Assembly (NCBI GenBank): GCA_937958815.1
Contig: CALGMR010000006.1
Location: forward strand, 1-64,000
Length of the DNA stretch: 64,000 bases
Direction of reading: 5' to 3'
DNA from: an uncultured Rhizobiaceae group bacterium
Lineage (GTDB): Bacteria; Pseudomonadota; Alphaproteobacteria; Rhizobiales; Rhizobiaceae
Below, in pieces: positions 27,481 through 37,437 of this stretch. Position 1 is the first letter of the stretch. Every line of letters starts with the position of its first letter. A model generated the notes under the pieces. That model made no database searches, was not told the DNA's origin, and was given only the letters and a program-made list of their open reading frames with translations. The translations under genes were made by a program, and so were the position numbers.

Positions 27481-28722
27481 ATGCTGGCCATACGTCCTTT
27501 TTTACCACTCCTGATCGCTGCGGGCATATTGCTTGGTGGCAATGGGCTTTTCAGCACGTTGATCGCCGTCCGCGGGGCGCAAGAAGGCATGACAAACGGG
27601 CAAATTGGCTGGATGGGCACCACCTATTTTGCTGGTTTTCTGGTCGGCTGCATATTAGCACCGCGCCTGTTGCAAAGAGTTGGGCACATACGTGTTTTTG
27701 CCGCGCTCGCCTCGCTGGCTGCCACAGCCACCCTGCTGATGATTCTCTTGGTTGATCCATATATTTGGATGGAAGCACGTTTCATTATCGGAATGGCGTT
27801 CTCTGGCCTGTTTACGACGATTGAAAGCTGGTTGAACTCAGGCATTTCCAACAAAGATCGCGGCAAGGTTACGGGCGCGTATAGAGTTCTGGATATTTTG
27901 GTGGTGTCAGGGGCACAATATCTCATGCCCGTGTTTGGTACTGATGGTTTCACACTATTTGGTGTGATGGCCATGATGATTTCGTTTTCACTGATACCTG
28001 TGGCTTTGGGCGACCGGTCTAAGCCTGTGGCTCCTGAAACCGTCAAATTCGACTTACGAGCAATTTGGACTATTTCTCCCCTTGCCTGCACGGGGTGTAT
28101 CGCCATCGGTATGACCAATTCGGCGTTTCGATTTGTTGGTCCGCTTTATGCCCAAGATATTGGGCTCACACTGGCCAGTGTTGCCACGTTTATCTCACTT
28201 GGTGTCATTGGTGGGGCATTGCTTCAATATCCGCTTGGGATGTTGTCAGACCGATATGACCGACGTTGGGTTTTGGTCGCTGCCACACTGGGCGCAGTAT
28301 TTTCAGGTTTGTTTTTATCATTGTTCGCCGATGGAAATGTGAACCTCGTTTATGTGGGTATCTTTCTGTTCGGAGCATTTTCTCTCCCGCTCTATTCATT
28401 GTCCGCCGCACATGCCAATGACCGGGCATCCAAAGACCAGTTTGTTTTGCTGGCGGCAGGTTTGATGTTTTTCTACGGAATTGGCGCAACGCTTGGTCCG
28501 CCCATTTCATCACTCATGCTGGGTTGGTATGGACCGAAGTCGCTGTTTGCTTTCACAAGCATTGTTCACGGGGTATTGGTTGTCGCAACCCTTTGGCGCA
28601 TGTTGGCGCGCGAATCTGTGCCCGATGAAAGACGCGGGCCCTTTAGAATGCTGCTGCGCACGTCGCCCTACATGCAAAAGCTTTCGCGCGACCGAAACAA
28701 GGCTGGAGCATACAAAAAATAG
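27481..28722 (+). CDS. MFS transporter (YcaD-like)
   Basis: 413 residues with 12 hydrophobic helices. Features of the YcaD-like MFS group: AAGILLGGNGLFSTLIAVRGAQEGM in helix 1 and the helix 2-3 loop GCILAPRLLQRVGH. A cluster of charged residues follows the last helix (RDRNKAGAYKK). It is an inner-membrane secondary transporter; the substrate is unknown. It is divergent from aspS across 216 bp, with the rnd gene 39 nt downstream in the same direction. Confidence 0.85.
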   Translation: MLAIRPFLPLLIAAGILLGGNGLFSTLIAVRGAQEGMTNGQIGWMGTTYFAGFLVGCILAPRLLQRVGHIRVFAALASLAATATLLMILLVDPYIWMEARFIIGMAFSGLFTTIESWLNSGISNKDRGKVTGAYRVLDILVVSGAQYLMPVFGTDGFTLFGVMAMMISFSLIPVALGDRSKPVAPETVKFDLRAIWTISPLACTGCIAIGMTNSAFRFVGPLYAQDIGLTLASVATFISLGVIGGALLQYPLGMLSDRYDRRWVLVAATLGAVFSGLFLSLFADGNVNLVYVGIFLFGAFSLPLYSLSAAHANDRASKDQFVLLAAGLMFFYGIGATLGPPISSLMLGWYGPKSLFAFTSIVHGVLVVATLWRMLARESVPDERRGPFRMLLRTSPYMQKLSRDRNKAGAYKK

Positions 28723-28761
28723 GCTCTGGCGCTGCCGAACGCCATTGTTTATACCGCGCCC

Positions 28762-29913
28762 ATGAAAATTATTACCGATACAGCCGCTTTGGCTGATGCT
28801 TGTGAGAGCTTCGCGCAACACGACTTTGTCACTGTTGATACAGAGTTTCTACGTGAAACCACTTTTTGGCCCATTCTGTGCCTCATCCAAATTGCAGGGC
28901 CTGAGGATGAATGTATCGTTGATCCGATGGCCGAGGGCATCGATCTTGCTCCGTTTTTTGAACTGATGGCCGATACTTCTGTGGTGAAGGTTTTTCACGC
29001 AGCGCGACAAGATGTGGAAATCTTTTTCAACCTCGACGGACGCGTGCCCACCCCCATGTTCGACAGCCAAGTGGCCGCTATGGTTTGCGGTTATGGAGAT
29101 TCCATTGCTTACAACCAGCTTGTAGATCGCATTACTGGAGCGAGCATTGACAAGTCTTCACGCTTCACCGATTGGGCGCGGCGTCCCTTGACAGAAAAAC
29201 AGCTGAATTATGCCTTGGCCGATGTCACCCATTTGCGGGACATTTATTTGCATTTGAAAGCACAGCTGGAAAGACAAAAACGAACGTCTTGGGTCGATGA
29301 AGAGATGAAGGTGCTGACCAGCGCCGAGACCTATGATCTTCCCGTTGAGAAAGCCTGGACGCGTTTGAAAATGCGGGTGCGCAAGCCCCTTGATTTCGCC
29401 GTCATGCAGTCTGTGGCTCAGTGGCGTGAACAATCAGCGAGAGATCGCAATGTTCCCCGTGGCCGTGTGATCAAAGATGACGCGATTTACGAAATCGCCC
29501 AGCAACACCCCAAAGACAAAAACGCACTTGGCCGATTGCGGGCTTTGCCAAAAGGGTTCGAAAACTCACGCCACTGCGAAGGACTGCTTGAAGCTGTTGC
29601 TGTTGCCCACGAAATTCCCGTCGACGAATTGCCTGTGGTTCCGCGGCCTACCCGTTCGCCGGAAGGCACGGGTGCGGCCACAGAATTGCTTAAAGTTTTG
29701 CTCAAAGTCATTGCCGAACAACAGGGTGTGGCCAGCAAAGTGATTGCCACGGTCGACGATCTGGAGAAAATCGCTGCGGACGACAATGCAGATGTGCCTG
29801 CGCTTCAAGGCTGGCGGCTAGAAATGTTTGGCAAACAGGCTTTGGAACTCAAGCGCGGTGATATCGCGTTGGGCTTTGAAGATAAGAAAATTCAAGTGAT
29901 CGAATTGGAATAG
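28762..29913 (+). CDS. rnd: ribonuclease D
   Basis: A 3'-5' exoribonuclease for maturation of tRNA and other stable RNAs. The N-terminal DEDD exonuclease domain (about 1-170) carries VTVDTEFLRETTFWP (the first two acidic residues), VKVFHAARQDVEIF, and the final LNYALADVTHLRDIY motif with Tyr and Asp. One or two HRDC-like domains follow (about 205-290 and 300-375). 383 residues is normal. It has a 39-nt gap after the MFS gene and converges with the Amt fusion gene. Confidence 0.94.
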   Translation: MKIITDTAALADACESFAQHDFVTVDTEFLRETTFWPILCLIQIAGPEDECIVDPMAEGIDLAPFFELMADTSVVKVFHAARQDVEIFFNLDGRVPTPMFDSQVAAMVCGYGDSIAYNQLVDRITGASIDKSSRFTDWARRPLTEKQLNYALADVTHLRDIYLHLKAQLERQKRTSWVDEEMKVLTSAETYDLPVEKAWTRLKMRVRKPLDFAVMQSVAQWREQSARDRNVPRGRVIKDDAIYEIAQQHPKDKNALGRLRALPKGFENSRHCEGLLEAVAVAHEIPVDELPVVPRPTRSPEGTGAATELLKVLLKVIAEQQGVASKVIATVDDLEKIAADDNADVPALQGWRLEMFGKQALELKRGDIALGFEDKKIQVIELE

Positions 29914-29922
29914 TGCCGCGGT

Positions 29923-32706
29923 TTAGGCAGTCTGTTCCAATTCGACTTCATCTTCGTCACCATTTGCCTTGCAAATGATGTTGAGGGTTTGCGCAACTGA
30001 CACCGGTGGCGAGAACAAGAAGCCCTGCATTTGATCGCACTCCAGTTCTTTCAACAAAGCGCGTTGACCTTCCGTCTCCACACCTTCAGCAACGATTGTC
30101 ATGCCAAGGCTCTTACCTAGATCAACAATTGCTTTTGCGATGCGATGATCGGATTTGTTGGCTTCAATTTCCTTGATGAACGCACGATCAACTTTCAGGC
30201 AATTCACCGGGAAATTTTGCAAATGAGTGAGCGAGGAATAGCCTGTTCCAAAGTCGTCAACGGCCACTCGTACACCGAGCTTGCTGATTTCTTTGAGGAT
30301 GAGTTTTGTCTCCTCAACGTTTTCAATCAGCATGTTTTCGGTGACTTCAATTTCCAATCGTTCAGCAGCCAAGCCGCTGTTGTCGAGCGCTTTTTGGATC
30401 ATGTCAACGACGTCGCACCGGGCAAATTGCACGGGAGAAATATTGACTGACACACTCAGCGGCTTACCCTGAACAAGTGGCCATTCGCTTGCAAGTTGGC
30501 AGGCATTGTTCACGAGGGTTTCGCTCAATTGAACAATCAGGCCTGTGCTTTCTGCAATGGGAATGAACTCGTCTGGCATCAACATGCCGTGCACTGGGTG
30601 TTCCCAACGCATCAAGGCTTCAAAACCATTCAATTGGCTATCACGCAACGAAATCAAAGGCTGGTAGTGGGCGAAGAACTCATCGCGCTCAATGCCTGCC
30701 CTCATATCTGTTTCTAGGTCCCGACGTCTTTGGGCACGGTCTTGCATGGATTGATGGAAGCGCACGCAACGCCCCTTGCCACGCGCCTTTGCATCGTAAA
30801 GAGCCATGTCGGCTTTCAAGATCAGTTCATCCAAGCTCTCGCCATCTTGTGGATAGACAGCAGCACCAATGGAGATACCAACAAAGAGTTCTAGCTCGTC
30901 AAGTTGGATAACTTCGTTGATCGCTTTGATGATCTCATTGACTGTATCGTCTGGATCACTGCCATCGGCCAGGCCAGGCAGCATGAGTACAAATTCATCG
31001 CCACCAAAGCGTGAAACCGTTGCATCAACTCCCGCGTGATCCAACAGTCTTGTGGCAATGGACTGCAAGACCAAATCGCCAGCATGGTGGCCAAACCCAT
31101 CATTGATCGCTTTAAAACCGTCCAGGTCTGAATACAAAATGGTGATTTTTTCACCGCTTTCGGCCGCTTTTTCAATAGCCTGTCTGGTGGCTTCGCAGAA
31201 GGACTTGCGGCTGCTGAGCTGGGTCAATTGATCAAATGCGCCCAATTCTTCGATTTCAGATTGGGCTTTTGCGTAGTTCAAACTTGTTGTTTTCGCGTTT
31301 GCCACAATCCGGGTCAAAGCGTTTAACTGGGTGTTTGGGTCAATTGTGGAATCCGAGACTTCATCGGTCAATTTGTTGACACCCGATTCCAGCACTGCCT
31401 GGTCTTTGAGCAATTGTTCAGCGCCAACACTGTCAAACTCATCATCGTGTTCAGCCAAATTGAGGCCGATTTGTTCAGCTTCGGGTGAAACACGCACCTT
31501 GACGAACATAGCGATCACTTTGAGGGCAACAAACGTAACTGCAAAAGACCAAACGAATGCCATGGTCGACCCACCAACCTGGATCAACAACTGTTCAAGG
31601 CGCGAGCCGGTCAAAAATTCTGAAGCGGCAAAAATGGCAACCAGGAGTGTGCCAACGAAGCCTGAGCCCAAATGGACAGCAATGGCATCAACTGGATCAT
31701 CTACGCGAAGTTTTTTGCTCAACAAATCTGCCGAGTAAACCGCTGTCAGACCACCCGCCAACCCGATAGCAGCAGCGGCATACATGTTTACAAAGGCGCA
31801 GCCAGCTGTAATTGCAACGAGGCCGCCCAAAATACCATTGGCAGATGTGCGTGGATGAGTTTTGCCCTTGGATCGGATTGCCGAATAAATAAGACCAGCC
31901 GCACCACCAAAACTAAATGCCACAATCGTGTTGAGAACGATTTGAGAAAACAAAGGTGAGTTAGGGTTCGCCGCCCCAGCGTTGAAGCCGATCCAACCGA
32001 TCATCAAAACCATTGTGCCAAAATTGCTGAGCACTGTGGAATGACCGCGAATTTTTGAAATTGACCCATCAGCTTTATAACGTCCGAGGCGAGGTCCGAG
32101 AACCAAGGCCGCGGCCAATGCGGCCCCTCCCCCGATCACATGGACAACCGTGGAGCCAGCATAATCCAGAAACCCAAGGTCGGCCAAGAATGCAGGGTTG
32201 TCAGGAATGAGCGTATTGCCCCAAGCCAAATGGCCAAAAACCGGGTAGATCAAACCAGCCATACAGAAAATCAGAAGAAGGTACGCGCTGAAATTCATAC
32301 GCTCGGACACAGCACCTGAAATAATCGTTGCAGCGGTTGCGCAAAATGCAAACTGATACATGAACATGAGACGTGTTTTCACATCGCTCAGTTCATAGCC
32401 GCCGAAACCGAAGAGACCTGATGAACCAGCGCCAAACATAATCGGCGCACCGATCAACAAGAACACACATCCGCAAACGATGAGATCGGTGATGTTCTTT
32501 TGCGCCACATTGATGGTGTTTTTTGAGCGAACATTGCCCGCTTCCAACATCAGGAAGCCTGCTTGCATAAACAAAACCATGATTGTGGCTGTCATGAGCC
32601 AGAGGTTTTCAATTGCTCCCAAAGCCGCAAGTGCCGGGTCTAATGAAAAAGATGGTTGAACCGATCCGCGCAATTCTAACATAGTACTCAACTCGGGCAT
32701 GCGCAT
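29923..32706 (-). CDS. ammonium transporter fused to GGDEF and EAL domains
   Basis: About 927 residues. Residues 1-400 form an Amt/Rh channel (LFMQAGFLMLEAGNVRSKN; both pore histidines, in STVVHVIGGGAAL and IAVHLGSGFVG, are kept). A linker of about 80 residues leads to a GGDEF domain (about 500-650) with intact RFGGDEF and no RxxD inhibitory site where expected. An EAL domain follows (about 670-915) with GFEALMRWEHP, EVTENM, DDFGTGYSSL and AEGVETE, so both c-di-GMP synthesis and breakdown motifs are intact. Likely an inner-membrane sensor coupling ammonium binding or transport to c-di-GMP. Starts are close together: TTG 32712, ATG 32706, ATG 32700, ATG 32682. glpX lies upstream. No glnK partner is in the window. 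Confidence 0.9.
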   Translation of the reverse strand: MRMPELSTMLELRGSVQPSFSLDPALAALGAIENLWLMTATIMVLFMQAGFLMLEAGNVRSKNTINVAQKNITDLIVCGCVFLLIGAPIMFGAGSSGLFGFGGYELSDVKTRLMFMYQFAFCATAATIISGAVSERMNFSAYLLLIFCMAGLIYPVFGHLAWGNTLIPDNPAFLADLGFLDYAGSTVVHVIGGGAALAAALVLGPRLGRYKADGSISKIRGHSTVLSNFGTMVLMIGWIGFNAGAANPNSPLFSQIVLNTIVAFSFGGAAGLIYSAIRSKGKTHPRTSANGILGGLVAITAGCAFVNMYAAAAIGLAGGLTAVYSADLLSKKLRVDDPVDAIAVHLGSGFVGTLLVAIFAASEFLTGSRLEQLLIQVGGSTMAFVWSFAVTFVALKVIAMFVKVRVSPEAEQIGLNLAEHDDEFDSVGAEQLLKDQAVLESGVNKLTDEVSDSTIDPNTQLNALTRIVANAKTTSLNYAKAQSEIEELGAFDQLTQLSSRKSFCEATRQAIEKAAESGEKITILYSDLDGFKAINDGFGHHAGDLVLQSIATRLLDHAGVDATVSRFGGDEFVLMLPGLADGSDPDDTVNEIIKAINEVIQLDELELFVGISIGAAVYPQDGESLDELILKADMALYDAKARGKGRCVRFHQSMQDRAQRRRDLETDMRAGIERDEFFAHYQPLISLRDSQLNGFEALMRWEHPVHGMLMPDEFIPIAESTGLIVQLSETLVNNACQLASEWPLVQGKPLSVSVNISPVQFARCDVVDMIQKALDNSGLAAERLEIEVTENMLIENVEETKLILKEISKLGVRVAVDDFGTGYSSLTHLQNFPVNCLKVDRAFIKEIEANKSDHRIAKAIVDLGKSLGMTIVAEGVETEGQRALLKELECDQMQGFLFSPPVSVAQTLNIICKANGDEDEVELEQTA

Positions 32707-32760
32707 ACACAAACGCGCGCAACCCCCTCCCGCTGAGAGAAGTGCTAAATACTTATAGTT

Positions 32761-32779
32761 AAAATAGAGTTTCTATTTT
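32761..32779. promoter_or_regulatory. AT-rich inverted repeat between glpX and the Amt fusion gene
   Basis: AAAATAGA-GTT-TCTATTTT, perfect 8-bp arms with a 3-bp centre, 35 nt after the glpX stop and about 55 bp before the Amt-fusion start. With no T-run beyond the arms it is as likely to be an operator as a terminator. Confidence 0.4.
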
Positions 32780-32814
32780 GGTGGGCGAAAACCTTAAGCT
32801 TTACCCATGTCAAA

Positions 32815-33801
32815 CTAGAACTTTGCTTCGCTGTCGACATGTCGCCCGTCAATCCAGCGGATTGTGCCTGATGATGAGCGCATGACCACTGTGTGGGTAT
32901 AGATGCCATCGTTTGCAAACCGCACACCTTTCAGCATGTTTCCATCAGTAACACCGGTCGCTGCAAACAATACATCGCCCGAAGCCATTTCTTCCATGGA
33001 GTAAGCTTTGTTCGGATCAGTCACACCCATTTTGGCGGCGCGCGCGGCTTTCTCTTCGGTATCGAGTATCAAACGGCCCTGCATTTGACCGCCAGTGCAA
33101 CGCAAAGCAGCAGCAGCAAGCACGCCCTCTGGTGCTCCACCGATCCCCATATAGAGATCTATGCCCGTCGCATCAGGTTCTGTGGTGTGGATAATGCCAG
33201 CCACGTCGCCATCTCCGATCAAACGAACAGGTGCGCCTGCCGCACGAATTTCTGCGATCAAATCAGCATGGCGCGCGCGATCCATCACACATGTGGACAC
33301 TTCAGAAACTTTGACGCCTTTTGCCTTGGCCACGGCGTGCAGGTTTTCGGTTGGTGTTGCGTCAATGTTGATCGTGCCTGCCGGATATCCAGGACCAATC
33401 GCGATCTTATCCATATAGACGTCTGGCGCGTAGAGAAGCTTGCCGCGATCCGCAATTGCAATAACCGCCAGTGAATTGGGTTGGTTTTTCGCGCAAATTG
33501 TTGTGCCTTCCAGCGGGTCCAGAGCAATATCTACGTCTGGGCCACCATATCCAACTTCTTCACCAATATAGAGCATCGGCGCTTCGTCACGCTCGCCCTC
33601 CCCGATCACAATGCGTCCGTTTATGGGCAGATTGTTCAATTCGGTGCGCATGGCATCCACAGCCACTTGGTCAGCTTTTTTCTCGTCTCCTTGCCCGCGC
33701 TCACGCGCAGCAGCGACAGCTGCGGCTTCAACCACCCGCGCCATTTCCATTGTCAACATCCGGTCCAGACGACCGCTTTGGCTTTTAGATGACATAGACA
33801 T
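32815..33801 (-). CDS. glpX: class II fructose-1,6-bisphosphatase
   Basis: Hydrolyses fructose 1,6-bisphosphate in gluconeogenesis. 328 residues. Conserved segments are IVIGEGERDEAPMLYIGEEVG, DIALDPLEGTTICAKN (metal ligands) and LIGDGDVAGIIHT. The ATG at 33801 has AGGA 7 nt upstream. It follows hom by 120 nt on the same strand, an arrangement I know from other rhizobia. A TTGACA lies in that gap, without a matching -10. Confidence 0.95.
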   Translation of the reverse strand: MSMSSKSQSGRLDRMLTMEMARVVEAAAVAAARERGQGDEKKADQVAVDAMRTELNNLPINGRIVIGEGERDEAPMLYIGEEVGYGGPDVDIALDPLEGTTICAKNQPNSLAVIAIADRGKLLYAPDVYMDKIAIGPGYPAGTINIDATPTENLHAVAKAKGVKVSEVSTCVMDRARHADLIAEIRAAGAPVRLIGDGDVAGIIHTTEPDATGIDLYMGIGGAPEGVLAAAALRCTGGQMQGRLILDTEEKAARAAKMGVTDPNKAYSMEEMASGDVLFAATGVTDGNMLKGVRFANDGIYTHTVVMRSSSGTIRWIDGRHVDSEAKF

Positions 33802-33921
33802 GAGATGTTCCTAGGTGGTTTGCCGCATTCGCTCCTGTTTATTCAAAGACATGCCGCAAACGCAACTTGATCTTCAAAACAAGGTTATCAGACCACAATT
33901 AAATCGATTGATGTCAATAAT

Positions 33922-35244
33922 TTAGGACAGTTTCTCAATTCTGATCATTTGAGCTTCACCAATAAGGCGTCCGTCAGAGCTCACGCCTTCCAACGCTGCC
34001 TTGATCGCCTGTTCGGTGGTTTCATGCGTCACGAGAATAATCGGGGCTTGGGTATTTTCGCCGCCAGACTTTGATTTTGGCTTCCGCTGCACGATGCTTT
34101 CCAACGAAATGTCCTGCTCTGCCATGCGTGTTGCAATGCTTGCCATTGTGCCCGGTTTGTCTTGCACCGTAAGGCGGATGAAGTACCCGCCTTCATGGGC
34201 GCGCATCTGCGAACGTTCGTGCGGCAGCAAAGAATGTGCTGGCTGACCGAGCGCTGGACCGTGTTGATGCCCGGGTTTCGATTTCGCAATATCACAAATG
34301 TCACCTGCGACTGCAGAAGCTGTGGCATCGCCACCCGCCCCTGGGCCAGACATCATCAAAGACCCAACCGTATCTGCTTCAATGGAGACAGCATTCGTGA
34401 CACCACCAATTTCGGCAATGGCTGAACCAAGCGGCACCATAGCAGGATGAACACGGCTTTCGACGCCGCTTGATGTTTTCGTGGCAACGCCCAGAAGTTT
34501 GATGCGATATCCCAGTTCACGCGCAGCTTCGATATCTTCAATGGTTATCTTTGTGATGCCCTCAAGATAAATCGCGTCGGGCGCAATGCGTGTTCCAAAC
34601 GCAAGGCTGGCCAGAATAGACAATTTGTGCGCGGTGTCGTTGCCCTCAATATCAAATGTCGGATCCGCCTCAGCAAAACCAAGATCTTGAGCGTCTTTCA
34701 AACAGGTTTCAAACGACAGGCCGTCATCTTCCATGCGCGTTAGAATATAGTTGCAAGTGCCGTTCAAAATTCCAAACACCCGCGTCACCGAATTGGCGGT
34801 GAGAGATTCACGCATGACTTTGATAATTGGAATGCCGCCTGCGACTGCAGCTTCATAATTTAAGAGCAGACCGTTTTGTTCGGCCATTTCGGCAAGTTCC
34901 ACACCGTGTTTGGCGAGCAGTGCTTTGTTTGCAGTGACAACATGTTTGCCACTTTCCAAAGCTGCTTTGACTGATGAATATGCAGGATCACCATCGCCGC
35001 CCATCAATTCAACATACACATCAATATCGTCGCTCTTGGCCAGAGCAACAGGGTCGTCGAACCATTTTGCGGAACTTACGTCGATGCCGCGATCTTTGTT
35101 TTTCGAACGCGCATTGACCCCCGTGATTGCAATGGCCTGGCCGCAACGGGTCGTCAACATTTCTTCTTTTTCTTGAACCATACGAACAAGGGCTGCACCC
35201 ACTGTTCCAAGACCTGCAATTCCAAGACGAAGATGATTGCTCAT
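33922..35244 (-). CDS. hom: homoserine dehydrogenase
   Basis: NAD(P)H-dependent reduction of aspartate semialdehyde to homoserine, for threonine and methionine synthesis. 440 residues, monofunctional form: N-terminal Rossmann GIAGLGTVGAALVRMVQ, catalytic middle domain (GLSFETCLKDAQDLGFAEADP, the lysine in RIKLLGVATK-like segment), and a C-terminal ACT regulatory domain (about 350-435, YFIRLTVQDKPGTMASIA) that usually gives threonine feedback. The metY-type gene in the same region also acts on the homoserine branch. Confidence 0.96.
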   Translation of the reverse strand: MSNHLRLGIAGLGTVGAALVRMVQEKEEMLTTRCGQAIAITGVNARSKNKDRGIDVSSAKWFDDPVALAKSDDIDVYVELMGGDGDPAYSSVKAALESGKHVVTANKALLAKHGVELAEMAEQNGLLLNYEAAVAGGIPIIKVMRESLTANSVTRVFGILNGTCNYILTRMEDDGLSFETCLKDAQDLGFAEADPTFDIEGNDTAHKLSILASLAFGTRIAPDAIYLEGITKITIEDIEAARELGYRIKLLGVATKTSSGVESRVHPAMVPLGSAIAEIGGVTNAVSIEADTVGSLMMSGPGAGGDATASAVAGDICDIAKSKPGHQHGPALGQPAHSLLPHERSQMRAHEGGYFIRLTVQDKPGTMASIATRMAEQDISLESIVQRKPKSKSGGENTQAPIILVTHETTEQAIKAALEGVSSDGRLIGEAQMIRIEKLS

Positions 35245-35347
35245 AGCTGATATTTTTTCCGAAATGCGGGCGCGAACGAGCCCAAAGACATTGTCATTTC
35301 AATGCCTGTTTTGTTTGCGTTTTGCAATTGTTTGAGACGAGCGCTCG

Positions 35348-35713
35348 TTAAAAATTACGAGATTCAATTTCTCTTAAACGACGCCTTTTTTGGTCAGCAG
35401 CAAGTTTTTGCAATTCAGCAACTTCACGTTGATAAGTTGCCTGATTGTTTTGCGCCGCTTGTGCTGCGCTCGGGGCAGCATCTTGTGTCAATTCCGCTTT
35501 TGCCCGCGCGACTTCAGACTGAGACAATTGCTCAGTTGCAGGTTGCGGCTGATTATTAACACTGCCGAAGTCACCTGTGATTTTGGGCTGCCCTAAAGGC
35601 TGTGCTGTGCCCGTTGGGCTCAACAATTGCTCAGGGCTAGAGGTCACGCAGCCGGACAAGGCAATGCTTGAAAGAAGCACAAGGCCCGCAACACTGTAAT
35701 TTTTCAATCTCAT
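35348..35713 (-). CDS. small lipoprotein of unknown function
   Basis: 121 residues with a signal peptide and lipobox (LLSSIALSGCVTSS), so lipidation at the Cys around residue 22 is expected. The mature part is Gln/Ala/Pro-rich and probably disordered, ending in a coiled-coil-like QREVAELQKLAADQKRRRLREIESR. No enzyme motif. It is likely anchored in the inner or outer membrane; the role is unknown. It precedes hom on the same strand by about 100 nt and follows MAPEG by 42 nt. Confidence 0.8.
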   Translation of the reverse strand: MRLKNYSVAGLVLLSSIALSGCVTSSPEQLLSPTGTAQPLGQPKITGDFGSVNNQPQPATEQLSQSEVARAKAELTQDAAPSAAQAAQNNQATYQREVAELQKLAADQKRRRLREIESRNF

Positions 35714-35755
35714 GACACGGGCCTTAGCATTATATTGTGTTGGAACAAAGTTTGT

Positions 35756-36148
35756 TTACGCAAACACGGTTTGCCAAAACAAAACCACTGCCGCCACAGC
35801 ATAAAGCAAAATCACGGAAACCGTTCCACCAAACCGAAACGGCATTTTCGGATATTTATTGGTCATCCCAATGGGATGGGCAATTCGGCCCAAAACCAAA
35901 GCAATTCCGAAAATATGAAGAAGCCATGGCGCTGCGCCATTGGCCTCCATCAATCCCATGGCAATGAGAAGCAGCGGCGCGTTTTCTACAAAATTGCTTT
36001 GCGTGCGCATGCGACGGATGAGAACATCATTGCCACCGTCGCCAATACCAACCTTTGCAGCCTCCCTGCCCTTGATCACCCATGCAATAAGGGCAACGGC
36101 AATCAACATCAGGGGCGCAGCATAAAGTCCTGTTATCGGAAATGTCAT
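35756..36148 (-). CDS. MAPEG family membrane protein
   Basis: A 130-residue inner-membrane protein with four helices and the MAPEG signature around RRMRTQSNFVENAPLLLIAMGLMEANGA, followed by GRIAHPIGM. Such proteins are related to microsomal glutathione transferases and eicosanoid enzymes; in bacteria most are uncharacterised. It is 5 nt after the O-acetylhomoserine sulfhydrylase stop on the same strand, so probably in one transcript. Confidence 0.88.
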   Translation of the reverse strand: MTFPITGLYAAPLMLIAVALIAWVIKGREAAKVGIGDGGNDVLIRRMRTQSNFVENAPLLLIAMGLMEANGAAPWLLHIFGIALVLGRIAHPIGMTNKYPKMPFRFGGTVSVILLYAVAAVVLFWQTVFA

Positions 36149-36153
36149 GAGGT

Positions 36154-37437
36154 TCAGATCTTTGCCAGAGCCTGATCAAGATCGGCGATCAGATCGTCCA
36201 CGCTTTCAATACCCACTGACAAACGCAAAACATCTGCGCCTGCACCAGCGGCAGCCTGTTGCTCATCATTCAACTGTCTGTGGGTTGTTGATGCAGGGTG
36301 AATGATCAAAGAACGGGTATCCCCGATATTGGCCAGGTGAGAGAAAATCTCCACGTTGGACACGACTGCGATGCCAGCGTCATATCCGCCTTTCACACCA
36401 AATGTGAACACAGCGCCTGCCCCTTTGGGCATATATTTTTGCTGCATGGCATGATGCTCATCATCTTTCAGACCAGCGTAAGACACCCACTCAACTTTGT
36501 CGTGGGCTTTCAAATGTTCGGCAACTTTCAAGGCGTTTTCGCAGTGGCGTTCCATGCGCAGAGCCAAAGTTTCGATACCTGCGATAATCTGGAACGCGTT
36601 GAATGGTGAAATTGCTGGGCCGAGATCACGCAGACCAAGCACGCGACATGCAATTGCAAATGCGAAATTGCCAAATGTTTCGGCCAGCACCATGCCGTTA
36701 TATTCTTCGCGCGGCTGGGTGAGGATTGGGAAGCGATCATCTTTCGCCCAATCAAACGTGCCGCCATCCACAATGATACCACCCATGGAATTGCCGTGAC
36801 CGCCAAGGAATTTCGTAAGCGATTCCACAACGATGTCTGCACCATGTTCAATCGGACGGCACAGATATGGTGTTGCCATTGTGTTGTCGACGATCAGTGG
36901 AATGTGATGCTTCTTGGCAACCGCAGCGATGCCTGCAATGTCCATCACCACACCGCCCGGGTTGGCAAGGCTTTCGATGAAGATTGCTTTTGTTTTCTTG
37001 GTGATCTGCGCCTCGAAATCTGCAGGGGCAAGACCTTCCGCCCATTTCACATGCCAATCAAAACTTTTGAACGACTGACCGAACTGGTTGATGGAACCGC
37101 CATAGAGTTTCTTCGCAGCAACAAATTCATCGCCTGGCTGCATCAAAGCATGCATGACCAAAAGTTGTGCCGCGTGACCGGAAGAAACCGCGAGAGCCGC
37201 CGTGCCACCTTCAAGGGCTGCAACACGTTCTTCGAGAACCGCAGTGGTTGGGTTCGTGATGCGTGTGTAAATGTTGCCGAAAGCTTGAAGGCCAAACAAA
37301 GATGCTGCATGGTCCACATCATCAAACACGAAAGAGGCTGTTTGATAAATCGGCGTGATGCGCGCGCCTGTGGCCGGATCAGGCTGTGCGCCTGCGTGAA
37401 TGGCCAATGTGTCAAAACCGGGTTCGCGGTTGCTCAT
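36154..37437 (-). CDS. metY: O-acetylhomoserine aminocarboxypropyltransferase (sulfhydrylase)
   Basis: A Cys/Met-metabolism PLP enzyme that makes homocysteine directly from O-acetylhomoserine and sulfide. 427 residues, the long MetY form. Seen are [49 protein letters not shown] and the PLP lysine in [17 protein letters not shown] strong AGGGAG stands before the ATG. No SAM-II riboswitch motif is visible in the leader, but a GGCCGCG/GTGCGGTC hairpin lies just upstream. MAPEG follows downstream. Confidence 0.92.
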   Translation of the reverse strand: MSNREPGFDTLAIHAGAQPDPATGARITPIYQTASFVFDDVDHAASLFGLQAFGNIYTRITNPTTAVLEERVAALEGGTAALAVSSGHAAQLLVMHALMQPGDEFVAAKKLYGGSINQFGQSFKSFDWHVKWAEGLAPADFEAQITKKTKAIFIESLANPGGVVMDIAGIAAVAKKHHIPLIVDNTMATPYLCRPIEHGADIVVESLTKFLGGHGNSMGGIIVDGGTFDWAKDDRFPILTQPREEYNGMVLAETFGNFAFAIACRVLGLRDLGPAISPFNAFQIIAGIETLALRMERHCENALKVAEHLKAHDKVEWVSYAGLKDDEHHAMQQKYMPKGAGAVFTFGVKGGYDAGIAVVSNVEIFSHLANIGDTRSLIIHPASTTHRQLNDEQQAAAGAGADVLRLSVGIESVDDLIADLDQALAKI

